26,682 nucleotides of DNA from CAYQDF01 sp964416175. GTDB lineage: Bacteria; Chloroflexota; Anaerolineae; Anaerolineales; UBA4823. Position 1 is the stretch's first letter. Each line of letters starts with the position of its first letter. Shown piece by piece: positions 1 through 7,153 of the stretch. The notes beneath the pieces are model-generated. The model did no database searches, was not told the DNA's origin, and worked only from the letters and a program-made list of their open reading frames with translations. Where the stretch lies: assembly GCA_964416175.1 (NCBI GenBank), contig CAYQDF010000038.1:1-26682 (forward strand), written 5' to 3'. A program made the position numbers and the translations under genes.

Positions 1-2
1 CG

Positions 3-1163
3 CTGCTGCTGGCCGGGACGTGGGGAATTGGGCTGCTGGTGCTGCGCGGCAGGTTTCCGATCATGCCAGACCTGCTGCTCGTTTCCGACGTGTGGACGCG
101 CTACATACTCGGTGTACCAGCGGCAGTGCTGGCCAGCGGAGGGTTGATCTTTCAACAGCGTGAGTTCAGGCTGGCAGGCATGGCGCGCTTTGGGCGGGAC
201 AGCCTGTGGGCAGCGATCGCCTTCCTTTGGTATGGACTTGCCGGGCAAACTTTCCCCCCGCAAAGCCCGCTCCCCCCCTCGAATCTCATCAACCAGGAGC
301 TGTTTGTAGAAGTCTTCGGTTTTCCGGTGCAGGTCCTGCGGGCGTTCACTGCCGTACTGGCAGCGATTTTCATCGTCCGGGTGCTGAGATCTTTCGAAGA
401 AGAGACCCGCCGGCAGATAGCCGATCTCCAGGCTGTCCGGCTGCTGGACGCCCAGCGCCGCGAGGCGCTGCGCGGAGAGATGTTGCGGCGGGTCGTTTCG
501 GCGCAGGAAGCGGAGCGCCAGCGCATCGCCCGGGAGCTCCACGACGAGACGGGGCAGTCCCTGACCGCTTTGGGCCTGGGTCTGCAAGCCGTCTCATCTA
601 CCATCGCCAGCAACACCGAAAAAGCGGAGCAGAACCTGCTCCAGCTCCAACGGCTGGTTGAGCATTCTTTGGTGGAGCTCCAGCGCCTGATCGCCGATCT
701 CCGGCCTTCCCATCTGGATGATCTGGGCCTCGATGCTGCTCTCCGCTGGTACGGGGGAGAGATCCAGAACCGAATTCCCCTCAGAGTGGATATCTCGGTC
801 AATGGCGCCCGGCGTGAACTCCCTTCGGAAATGAAGACGACCCTGTTCCGCATCGCGCAGGAAGCGCTGACCAATGTCATCAAGCATGCAGACGCCGAAT
901 CAGTCAGGATCCACGTCGGCTACGAGGATTCGGGCGTAAAATTGCAGGTGGTTGACGATGGGGTTGGCTTCGACATGAAGAAGTTAGAATTTTCGACCAG
1001 ACCTTCCTGGGGTCTGGTGGGGATGGAGGAACGAACGGCGCTGTTAGGGGGAAAATTTCGGATAATTTCTGCCCCGCACGAAGGTACGACCGTTGAGGTG
1101 TTTATCCCATATACACGGGAGAGCAAAGGAGACGAGGTGGATGACGCGATTGATGCTGGTTGA
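3..1163 (+). CDS. Membrane-bound NarL-type sensor histidine kinase, 5' end cut by window edge
   Basis: This is a sensor kinase of the HisKA_3/HATPase_c (NarX/DegS-like) class that would phosphorylate the regulator encoded next. The frame is open to the left edge, so the GTG at 39 is probably internal and the true start lies outside the window. The visible N-terminal part has several hydrophobic segments, then a coiled coil (about codons at 390-510). The phospho-acceptor His is in the motif RELHDETGQ (His codon 540-542). The ATPase domain shows an N box (EALTNVIKHA), a G1 box (DDGVGFD) and a GLVGM box. There is no PAS or GAF domain in the part seen, so the sensing region must be the membrane segment or lie upstream. 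The end overlaps the regulator start by 23 bases, which suggests translational coupling. The class is clear; the signal is unknown. Confidence 0.93.
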   Translation: MLLAGTWGIGLLVLRGRFPIMPDLLLVSDVWTRYILGVPAAVLASGGLIFQQREFRLAGMARFGRDSLWAAIAFLWYGLAGQTFPPQSPLPPSNLINQELFVEVFGFPVQVLRAFTAVLAAIFIVRVLRSFEEETRRQIADLQAVRLLDAQRREALRGEMLRRVVSAQEAERQRIARELHDETGQSLTALGLGLQAVSSTIASNTEKAEQNLLQLQRLVEHSLVELQRLIADLRPSHLDDLGLDAALRWYGGEIQNRIPLRVDISVNGARRELPSEMKTTLFRIAQEALTNVIKHADAESVRIHVGYEDSGVKLQVVDDGVGFDMKKLEFSTRPSWGLVGMEERTALLGGKFRIISAPHEGTTVEVFIPYTRESKGDEVDDAIDAG

Positions 1164-1788
1164 CGATCACGCGGTCGTACGCATCGGGCTGCGGATGTTG
1201 CTCGAAGAGGAGGCTGACCTGGAGATCGCTGGAGAGGCGGAGACAGCCACAGAGGCAATCAATCTGATCGGCCGGATCAAGCCGGATGTGATCTTGATGG
1301 ACATCGGCCTCCCTGACATGTCTGGGATCGAAGCGACCCGCAATATCAAGAAAATCGCCCCAGAGACGGCAGTTGTGGCCTTGACGATTCACGAAGACGA
1401 GGAATATTTCTTCAAGATGCTCGAAGCTGGCGCCAGCGGCTACGTGCCCAAGCGCGCTGCTCCGGAGGAGCTGATTACGGCGATCCGGGTTGCAGCTCGG
1501 GGAGATGTCTATCTGTACCCCTCACTGGCCAAATTCCTGGTCCAGGATTATCTCTCCGGTACACAGCCTTCCCGCAGTGCCAGCCAGCTGGATGGGTTGA
1601 CGGAGCGTGAACTGGAGGTGCTGACCATGCTCGCGGATGGAGCCACGAATGCCGAGATTGCCGACAGGCTGAGCATCAGCCCGAAGACGGTCGCCCGCCA
1701 CCGCGAGAATATCATGAACAAACTCAACCTTCACTCGAGGTCGGAGCTGGTCAAGTACGCGATTCGAAAGGGATTCATTGAGCCTTAG
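1141..1788 (+). CDS. NarL/FixJ-family response regulator (REC + LuxR-type HTH)
   Basis: This 215-aa DNA-binding response regulator has a receiver domain at residues 1-120, with the acidic pair DD at 8-9, phospho-acceptor Asp54 (LMDIGLPD) and the conserved Lys in VPKRAA. A LuxR/GerE helix-turn-helix follows at about 148-208 (LTERELEVL, then NAEIADRL and KTVARHR). I chose the ATG at 1141 over an upstream in-frame start because AAAGGAG lies 9 bases before it and MTRLMLVDD is the usual REC beginning. It is paired with the kinase encoded just upstream. The next genes downstream, after a regulatory gap, encode a cytochrome/NrfD operon, which is a plausible target. The family is certain; the target is inferred. 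Confidence 0.95.
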   Translation: MTRLMLVDDHAVVRIGLRMLLEEEADLEIAGEAETATEAINLIGRIKPDVILMDIGLPDMSGIEATRNIKKIAPETAVVALTIHEDEEYFFKMLEAGASGYVPKRAAPEELITAIRVAARGDVYLYPSLAKFLVQDYLSGTQPSRSASQLDGLTERELEVLTMLADGATNAEIADRLSISPKTVARHRENIMNKLNLHSRSELVKYAIRKGFIEP

Positions 1789-1806
1789 CTGCGATCAGGG
1801 GGAAAA

Positions 1807-1825
1807 TACCCATGGTTAATGGGTA
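1807..1825. promoter_or_regulatory. Inverted repeat of two NarL-consensus heptamers; also a possible weak terminator
   Basis: TACCCAT and ATGGGTA form a perfect 7-bp inverted repeat around a 5-base centre, 19 bases after the response-regulator stop. Each arm fits the NarL heptamer consensus TACYYMT. Classical NarL dimer sites have a 2-bp centre, so the spacing is unusual. The right arm is followed by AATTTTC, so a weak intrinsic terminator for the two-component operon is an alternative reading. Confidence 0.4.
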
Positions 1826-1861
1826 ATTTTCAACAAGCAAGCGGATCGGATTAATTGCGGA

Positions 1862-1888
1862 AATCGCCCCAGATCGATTGGGGCGATT
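1862..1888. repeat. Perfect 10-bp inverted repeat with 7-base loop
   Basis: AATCGCCCCA at 1862-1871 is exactly complementary to 1879-1888, around GATCGAT. No T-run follows on either strand, so it does not look like an ordinary intrinsic terminator. It lies in the 309-base gap between the response regulator and the cytochrome operon and may be a protein-binding site or an RNA hairpin. Confidence 0.5.
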
Positions 1889-1931
1889 AACGGCGCGACC
1901 ATTCCAGATGTGGGGGATTCACATCGGGTCA

Positions 1932-1953
1932 AAATCGGGAATCCACCCGATTT
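1932..1953. promoter_or_regulatory. 8-bp inverted repeat overlapping the -35 of the cytochrome operon promoter
   Basis: AAATCGGG (1932-1939) pairs with CCCGATTT (1946-1953) around six bases. The right arm runs into the -35 hexamer proposed at 1951-1956, a classic place for an operator or activator site. A further NarL-like heptamer, TACTTCT, occupies 1953-1959. The inverted repeat is certain; the regulatory role is inferred from position. Confidence 0.4.
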
Positions 1954-1979
1954 ACTTCTGAACTTAATTTTTCTATACT
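1951..1979 (+). promoter_or_regulatory. Sigma-70-type promoter of the cytochrome/NrfD operon
   Basis: A -35 TTTACT (1951-1956) is separated by 17 bases from a -10 TATACT (1974-1979). The predicted transcription start is about 1986. It is the best promoter in the gap ahead of the small-membrane-protein/cytochrome operon. Confidence 0.55.
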
Positions 1980-1985
1980 TTGGTC

Positions 1986-2057
1986 ATGAAGATTAGAAGA
2001 GGATTAACGGTTTGGAAGACAGCCCTGCTTCCCGCGGGGAATGTTCAAGGTACCTGA
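1986..2057 (+). CDS. Possible 23-aa leader ORF, apparently leaderless
   Basis: An ATG sits exactly at the predicted transcription start of the 1951-1979 promoter (seventh base after the -10). It opens 23 codons beginning MKIRRGLTVWK and ending at TGA 2055-2057. Codon use is not decisive and no family is recognised. It lies directly before a hairpin that abuts the ribosome-binding site of the first structural gene, so a role as a leader peptide is possible. It could equally be untranslated leader RNA. Confidence 0.2.
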   Translation: MKIRRGLTVWKTALLPAGNVQGT

Positions 2058-2082
2058 AGCGGATCGGGAAAGAAGATCCGCT
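2058..2082 (+). promoter_or_regulatory. 8-bp leader hairpin directly before a Shine-Dalgarno sequence
   Basis: AGCGGATC (2058-2065) and GATCCGCT (2075-2082) form a perfect 8-bp stem with a 9-base loop. The stem ends one base before the purine-rich ribosome-binding region GGAGAGGAG (2083-2091) of the 37-aa gene. It could tune initiation or stabilise the mRNA 5' end. Confidence 0.4.
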
Positions 2083-2097
2083 GGAGAGGAGAATGAC

Positions 2098-2211
2098 ATG
2101 TACACCGTACTGGTGATGATCGCATTTGTAATCCTCCGGCTGGCGATCCCTGTCCTTTTGCTGGTAGCCCTCGGCTACCTGATTGAAAAGCGGAGGCTGG
2201 TTCCTCATTAG
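2098..2211 (+). CDS. 37-aa single-pass membrane peptide
   Basis: A short ORF starting at ATG 2098 has a good ribosome-binding site (AGGAG at 2087-2091, six bases away) and is immediately followed by the ribosome-binding site of the next gene. The peptide is one hydrophobic helix (about residues 3-28, rich in V, L, I, A) ending in the basic tail IEKRRLVPH. It contains RLAIP, which recurs as RLAVPIA in the helix of the next protein, so the two may be related small subunits or assembly factors. No family is recognised. Position as first gene of the cytochrome/ferredoxin/NrfD operon suggests an accessory membrane subunit. Confidence 0.6.
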   Translation: MYTVLVMIAFVILRLAIPVLLLVALGYLIEKRRLVPH

Positions 2212-2227
2212 AAGGAGGAAGAACCCC

Positions 2228-2566
2228 ATGGAATGGTTGACGACTATCCTGGTCATCATCGTGGGCATTCTGCTGCGGCTGGCCGTCCCAATCGCCATCA
2301 CGGCTGCAGTGGTGCTGCTGCTGAAGTGGCTGGACGAACGCTGGAAGCGAGACGCAGGGGAAGTCAGCACCCTGGCCGGCCTTGTGAAAAACATCGGCTG
2401 CTGGGAAATAAATCGCTGCCCTCCGGAGCAGCGCGCTGGCTGCATTGCATACGCCCATCCCGAGATCCCCTGCTGGCAGGTATTCCGGGATAAGGGCGGT
2501 CAGTTGCAGGAGCGGTGCCTTGGCTGTGAAATTTTCCGGCGGTCACCGGTCCCAAACCCGGCTTGA
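2228..2566 (+). CDS. Membrane-anchored cysteine-rich protein
   Basis: This 112-aa protein has one N-terminal transmembrane helix (about residues 4-33) and a soluble tail with seven cysteines. The start at ATG 2228 is fixed by AAGGAGG at 2212-2218. The tail has two CW pairs (IGCWEINRC and PCWQVF) and ends with a CLGC motif, a pattern suited to a metal or Fe-S site. I recognise the general style (CW-motif proteins seen in anaerobes) but no named family. It is cotranscribed with the 37-aa peptide before it and the octahaem cytochrome after it (27-base gap), so a role in electron transfer or in maturing that complex is likely but unproven. Confidence 0.75.
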   Translation: MEWLTTILVIIVGILLRLAVPIAITAAVVLLLKWLDERWKRDAGEVSTLAGLVKNIGCWEINRCPPEQRAGCIAYAHPEIPCWQVFRDKGGQLQERCLGCEIFRRSPVPNPA

Positions 2567-2593
2567 GAGCGAACATCGAGGAGGTGCGTTTCA

Positions 2594-3514
2594 ATGAAAA
2601 ACCTGTTATCACGCCTGATTTACGGCCTGCTGTTTGCGGTGCCGCTGATGCTGGTCACATATGCTTTCGCCCAGGCCAGCCCGCCGATCCAGGAAGAGCA
2701 GCCAGCCGCACAAAGTGGTGAGCTGGACTGCCAGTCCTGCCATCCGGCATTCTATGAAGGCTGGGTAAACGGGATCCATGGCCAGGCAGGCAGCGACCCC
2801 GCTTTTCGGAAAGCGTGGCAGGATGCTGGAAGACCTCCGGAATGTCTCGATTGCCACGTGACCGGCTATGATCCGGTCTCCAACACCTGGAAGGCGGACG
2901 GCATCACCTGCGAACGCTGCCATGGACCTGTCTCGCCGAACCACCCCGCGGAACCCATGCCGGTCGATAAGACCGCCAGGATCTGCGGCGATTGCCACAC
3001 CGAGACTTATTTCCAATGGCAGGCGAGTGCTCACCGGCAGCAGGAGCTGGAATGCAGCGTGTGCCACGACCCGCACACCAATTCACTGAAAGCTCCGAGC
3101 GATCAATCCCTGTGCGCTTCCTGCCATAAAGCGCGCTCGTCGAACTTTTCACATACTGCTCACAGCCAGCAGGGCCTCGATTGTGCTGACTGCCACATGG
3201 CCGATCTGAATCAGCAGGGTGTCCAGGCGCACGGCGAGAAAGATCACAGTTTCTTTGTCAGCCTCACGACCTGCAATACCTGTCACGTGTACGAGATGCA
3301 TGATCCGGTAGCAGTGCACATCGAGAATCCAACGCCCACCCCCGATCCGATGAATTCGGCGGAGACGCTGTCGGTGGTGGCGACGCCGGAACCCGTGAGT
3401 CCCCTGGGATTTGCGCTGCTCGCCGGACTGATCGGGCTGGCATTGGGAGTCGTGATGGCGCCTTGGATTGAGCGGTTTCAGAACAGGATCGGCACGCGCC
3501 GGGAGGAGGAATAA
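2594..3514 (+). CDS. Octahaem c-type cytochrome, secreted and C-terminally membrane-anchored
   Basis: The 306-aa protein has an N-terminal signal peptide (about 1-27) and eight CxxCH haem-binding motifs starting at residues 46, 84, 106, 131, 154, 174, 197 and 227. A Pro-rich spacer precedes a C-terminal helix (about 271-292) with a basic end, so the haem domain sits outside the membrane. The motif spacing and the CxxCH...W...H pattern recall the cytochrome c554/c' fold. No CxxCK haem is present, so it lacks the hallmark of octahaem nitrite, hydroxylamine or tetrathionate reductases and is more likely an electron carrier. GAGGAGGTG precedes the ATG. The ferredoxin gene starts 2 bases after its stop, which suggests one complex. 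Confidence 0.93.
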   Translation: MKNLLSRLIYGLLFAVPLMLVTYAFAQASPPIQEEQPAAQSGELDCQSCHPAFYEGWVNGIHGQAGSDPAFRKAWQDAGRPPECLDCHVTGYDPVSNTWKADGITCERCHGPVSPNHPAEPMPVDKTARICGDCHTETYFQWQASAHRQQELECSVCHDPHTNSLKAPSDQSLCASCHKARSSNFSHTAHSQQGLDCADCHMADLNQQGVQAHGEKDHSFFVSLTTCNTCHVYEMHDPVAVHIENPTPTPDPMNSAETLSVVATPEPVSPLGFALLAGLIGLALGVVMAPWIERFQNRIGTRREEE

Positions 3515-3516
3515 GC

Positions 3517-4287
3517 ATGGAGCCGAAGACTCTGAACCGGCGTGAATTTCTCAAGGTGTTGGCTTTTGGCTCCGCAGTCGCTGGCGGCCTGCAGCTGGCG
3601 CGAGGCACAGCAGCTTCCGAGGCGGGTGGAGAGAGTCCTTACCGGTGGGTCATGGTGATTGACCAGGCAAAGTGCATCGGCTGCGGTTATTGCACCCTGG
3701 CCTGCCGGGCGAACAACGATGTCCCGCCGGAGATCTCCTGGAACCGCGTGCTGGAGGCGGGCCAGGTGGGTGGTGAACCGGTCTTCCTGCCCCGCCCCTG
3801 CCAGCACTGCGAACACGCGCCGTGCGTCGAAGTGTGCATGGTGGGAGCCAGCTACCATCGGCCAGACGGCATTGTGATGATGGATTATGATAAGTGTATT
3901 GGCTGCCGTTACTGCGAGGTCGCCTGCCCGTACGGCGCCCGGGCATTCAACTGGAAGGAATTCGAAGGTCCAAATCCAGCTGTGCCGACGTGGGGTAGCC
4001 CGGAAGTGCCGCGCCGCCCGCGGGGTGTGGTCGAGAAGTGCTCTTTCTGCTACCAGCGCATCGATCGCGGCTTGGCATTAGGCCTGGTCCCCGGGGTGGA
4101 CGAAGAGGCGACGCCGGCCTGCGTGGTCGCTTGCCCGGTCGGTGCGCGCAAGTTCGGCGACCTCAACGACCCTGAGTCGGAAGTGAGCCGTCTGCTGAGA
4201 GAAACTCCCTCCTATCAACTTCGGGAAGACCTGGGCACGATGCCTCGAGTGTACTACCTGCCAGCCAGGGAGGAGGTGGAATCGTGA
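3517..4287 (+). CDS. Tat-exported 4x[4Fe-4S] ferredoxin subunit (DmsB/PsrB/HybA type)
   Basis: This 256-aa iron-sulfur protein starts with a Tat signal (RREFLK at 8-13, then a hydrophobic stretch) and carries 16 cysteines in four groups: 53/56/59/63, 95/98/103/107, 127/130/133/137 and 175/178/202/206. That is the set for four [4Fe-4S] clusters of the electron-transfer subunit of complex iron-sulfur molybdoenzymes. Its own Tat signal is typical of HybA-like subunits that are not carried out by a catalytic partner. It would pass electrons between the NrfD-type subunit encoded after it (4-base overlap) and the octahaem cytochrome encoded before it. No catalytic molybdopterin gene is present nearby. 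Confidence 0.95.
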   Translation: MEPKTLNRREFLKVLAFGSAVAGGLQLARGTAASEAGGESPYRWVMVIDQAKCIGCGYCTLACRANNDVPPEISWNRVLEAGQVGGEPVFLPRPCQHCEHAPCVEVCMVGASYHRPDGIVMMDYDKCIGCRYCEVACPYGARAFNWKEFEGPNPAVPTWGSPEVPRRPRGVVEKCSFCYQRIDRGLALGLVPGVDEEATPACVVACPVGARKFGDLNDPESEVSRLLRETPSYQLREDLGTMPRVYYLPAREEVES

Positions 4288-5525
4288 AGGCGATCGATCG
4301 TTTCCGAGTGTGCCCCTTCCATATCTGGGTGGGTTTCCTCTCCCTGGTGATCCTGACCGGAGCCATCGCCGGGGGAATCGTCCTCACTCAGGGGCTGAGT
4401 GTGACGAACCTCACCGACCTCGTGCCGTGGGGCCTGTGGATCACCATTGACCTGTCCTCGATTGCGCTTAGCGCTGGCGCCTTCCTGCTCTGCGCTGCGG
4501 TCTACATCCTGGGGTTGAAGCGCTTCCAGCCGCTGGCCCGCACCGCAACTTTCATCGGGTTAACCGGATACAGCATGGCAGTTCTGACCTTAATGCTGGA
4601 CATCGGGCGACCGGACCGGTTCTGGCACGCTCTGGTCTACTGGAACACCCACTCCCTGCTCTGGGAAGTCACCATGTGCGTGACGCTGTACCTGACTGTC
4701 CTGCTGCTCGAATCGGCTCCCATCTTCGGGCAGACGCTTTGGATGCAGCGCAGATTCCCTAGGCTCGCCGCCAGGATGACCGGGCTGCACCATTATGCGC
4801 CTTACTTCGCCATCGTCGGATTGGGTCTCTCGATGCTGCACCAATCTTCGCTTGGGGCGACGTACGGCGTGCTGAAAGCCCGACCGATCTGGTACCGCCC
4901 AGACCTCTCGGTGCTGTTCATGTTCTCCGCGATCGTTGGCGGCCCGGCGCTCACCGTGCTCGTGACGCAACTTTCGGGCAGGCTGACCCCCCGAGCCTTC
5001 GTGGATGACCGGCTGGTCGACAGAGTGCTGAACTTTATCGGTTGGGCATTGGTCGGGTACATCTACTTCCGGTTCTGGGATGCGCTTTCGATGACGTACA
5101 CGTACGAACCCGGCCGGACCGAGGCGCTGCGGATGCTGATCAGGGGAAAGCTGGCGTTCAACTTCTGGATGGGTGAGATCCTGCTCGGGGCGGCTGCGCC
5201 GGCCGCGATTCTATTGGTTCCACGGCTGCGCAGGGTTTTTGGTCTCCAAATCGCCGCGCTGGCGCTGATCGTCGGCGGCGTGGTTGCCTACCGTTGGGAC
5301 GTGAACATGGCCGGACAGCTGGTAATCCTGACTTACCTGCCTCAGGGTATCAAAGCTGTTTACACACAGTATTTTCCTTCCTTAATCGAGATCGCCAGCG
5401 GCGCCGGGATCGTAGCCTACGGGATGCTGGCGGTCACCCTGGCGGTCCGCTACCTGAACCTTATCGACCACCGGCAGGAGGGCAATGCAGAAGCGTTGGA
5501 ACCAGTCCTGGGAGCGGCGGATTAG
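4284..5525 (+). CDS. NrfD/PsrC/HybB-type quinone-interacting membrane subunit
   Basis: This 413-aa integral membrane protein has roughly ten hydrophobic helices and begins with the typical NrfD start (a basic segment, then FHIWVGFLSLVILTGAIAGG). It fits the polysulfide-reductase PsrC/HybB family, which oxidises or reduces quinones and exchanges electrons with a PsrB-like ferredoxin. The GTG start at 4284 overlaps the ferredoxin stop in GTGA, with AGGAGG at 4271-4276, so the two are translationally coupled. It is the last gene of the operon. The end of the gene faces a convergent protease gene 18 bases away, without a clear terminator between them. Confidence 0.94.
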   Translation: MKAIDRFRVCPFHIWVGFLSLVILTGAIAGGIVLTQGLSVTNLTDLVPWGLWITIDLSSIALSAGAFLLCAAVYILGLKRFQPLARTATFIGLTGYSMAVLTLMLDIGRPDRFWHALVYWNTHSLLWEVTMCVTLYLTVLLLESAPIFGQTLWMQRRFPRLAARMTGLHHYAPYFAIVGLGLSMLHQSSLGATYGVLKARPIWYRPDLSVLFMFSAIVGGPALTVLVTQLSGRLTPRAFVDDRLVDRVLNFIGWALVGYIYFRFWDALSMTYTYEPGRTEALRMLIRGKLAFNFWMGEILLGAAAPAAILLVPRLRRVFGLQIAALALIVGGVVAYRWDVNMAGQLVILTYLPQGIKAVYTQYFPSLIEIASGAGIVAYGMLAVTLAVRYLNLIDHRQEGNAEALEPVLGAAD

Positions 5526-5543
5526 ATCTGGTTGAGGGATGAA

Positions 5544-7007
5544 TCACTCGTGTCCTAACCAGGCCAGCGCTGCGTCCACAGATGGGTCGGTTTCGAAGGT
5601 GAACGTATCCCAATCCGCATAGGCTTCCACATCGGGTATGACTCCGCTCTCCTCCCAGCCTGTTTGAGAAACAGATGGGAGGAAAATCTCTGTTGCTATC
5701 CAAAGCATGGAGCCATCTTCCAGGGGGAAGCGGTGTAAAGTTTCCACATTGCCGGTCGTCGTCTGGCCGATGATCACGGCTCTCCCGGAGTCCTTCAGCA
5801 CCCCAGCAAACACTTCGCCAAAGCTCATGGTGTACTCGCCCACCAGGACCACGAGTGGAACTGTATCCGAATTATGGATGGGAGCTGCGGCGATCTCTAA
5901 CGGGCGTGACCCTTCACGGCTGACAAATTTTCCGAGCGTACCACTGACAAAATGGGCCAATATCGGTTCCAATACTTCGCTGGATCCGCCTCCGTTCATC
6001 CGGTTGTCCAGTATCAGCGCATCGAGCGGACCGAAATCTATCAATGCCTTCTTCACCTGCTCCGGGATTGTCCGATCGAAAAAAGTGGGCAGGAATATAT
6101 ACCCCACACGCGCCCCGTCCGCCGTGGGGACCAGACGCGCCTCGATGGGCAACGGACTCGTGATTCGTTCCCGGACCAGCATCAACTCGCGCGGTCTTTC
6201 CCCAGGGGACACGACTTCCACAATTGCCGCCGAACACTCCGGGCCGCGGATCCTCTCTCCGTAGAATTGTTCTCCTTCGATCAAGGGCAACCCATCGACG
6301 CTGAGAATGCTGTCGTGCGGTTTCAGCCCGCTGTATTCTGCGGGCGAATCGGGGAATACAGACAGTATGGTGACACGGCCTTTATCTATCAAAGGCTGCA
6401 CCAGTATTCCAATGCCGACATAATCGACGTTCCCTGCCAGAGCTGCCTCGGACAGGGATACTTCGACAGGGGATTCCAGATGGGAATGTTCGTCTCCCAG
6501 TTCCGAGACAAGAGTTTTCAGTTCGGTATAAAAATCCTGCGTGTCGAGGCCGATTTGAATTCTCTGGCGATGTTCAGAGACCAACCTGGACCAGTCCACG
6601 CCGTTCAGTCCCGGGTCCACGTAGTTCTCTTCGATTGCCTGCACCGCCTGCTCAAAAACCCGCAGCTGAACCTCCATTGAGATCTCCGGATTGGCTTGCA
6701 GGACCGGCGTCGGCCTGGCAAGTGCAGTGGCAGCCGGGACAGTTGCCAGCGGCACGTTTACGCATTGCGGAGGAATGTAAGCCGGCGCCGGGGGGATCGT
6801 GGGAGTGGCAGGAGCTGTGGGTGTTGCAGTAGGCACTTCCGGGCTGTTGGTCGGTTGGGGAGGACTCGGGGACGTGCTGGCAGCGAGAGGTGGCTGGGTC
6901 AGGATATCCTCGCTCGTGGGAAGCAGAACGGGATTACATGCGGAACCTGCGATGGCAAGGATGGAAATAATACCGGCGACACGCAGACCAGAGGCCGTCT
7001 TAATCAT
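5544..7007 (-). CDS. S41-family (tail-specific/tricorn-like) peptidase lipoprotein with PDZ domain
   Basis: This 487-aa protein begins with a lipoprotein-like signal (Cys24 after IAGSA), then a Thr/Pro linker (about 36-75). A helical region (108-180) with the GDEHSHL motif, a PDZ domain (about 195-265) and an S41 protease core (about 295-460) follow. The probable nucleophile is Ser395 in TMSFGE. The position that holds the catalytic Lys in CtpA-like enzymes reads TTTGNV (Asn420), so the Ser-Lys dyad appears absent. That fits the S41B/tricorn-type branch or an inactive form. ATG 7007 is chosen because AAAGGAG lies just upstream and a good signal peptide starts there. It lies alone between two convergent respiratory operons; no link to them is proven. 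Confidence 0.88.
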   Translation of the reverse strand: MIKTASGLRVAGIISILAIAGSACNPVLLPTSEDILTQPPLAASTSPSPPQPTNSPEVPTATPTAPATPTIPPAPAYIPPQCVNVPLATVPAATALARPTPVLQANPEISMEVQLRVFEQAVQAIEENYVDPGLNGVDWSRLVSEHRQRIQIGLDTQDFYTELKTLVSELGDEHSHLESPVEVSLSEAALAGNVDYVGIGILVQPLIDKGRVTILSVFPDSPAEYSGLKPHDSILSVDGLPLIEGEQFYGERIRGPECSAAIVEVVSPGERPRELMLVRERITSPLPIEARLVPTADGARVGYIFLPTFFDRTIPEQVKKALIDFGPLDALILDNRMNGGGSSEVLEPILAHFVSGTLGKFVSREGSRPLEIAAAPIHNSDTVPLVVLVGEYTMSFGEVFAGVLKDSGRAVIIGQTTTGNVETLHRFPLEDGSMLWIATEIFLPSVSQTGWEESGVIPDVEAYADWDTFTFETDPSVDAALAWLGHE

Positions 7008-7153
7008 GTCAGTCTCCTTTGGCAGGGACGAGCTGAATTTCTTAACAGTCTGAACACCATAGAAAACCGGTTGCGGACCTGAAAGACCCGCATATTTCGT
7101 TGCCAGCCTCAATGCGCAATGTAATATTACCTATTTTAGCGCGGATTAATCCA

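Noticed and set aside
5529..5562. Possible bidirectional terminator between NrfD and S41 genes
   Set aside because: CTGGTT/AACCAG can pair, but the loop is long and no T-run follows on either strand.
7008..7112. Longer N terminus of the S41 protease
   Set aside because: It would place 35 unrelated residues before a good lipoprotein signal; AAAGGAG before ATG 7007 fixes the start.
7143..7152. 10-bp palindrome GGATTAATCC after the cytochrome b gene
   Set aside because: It is a single short palindrome with no promoter or second copy seen, so chance is likely.
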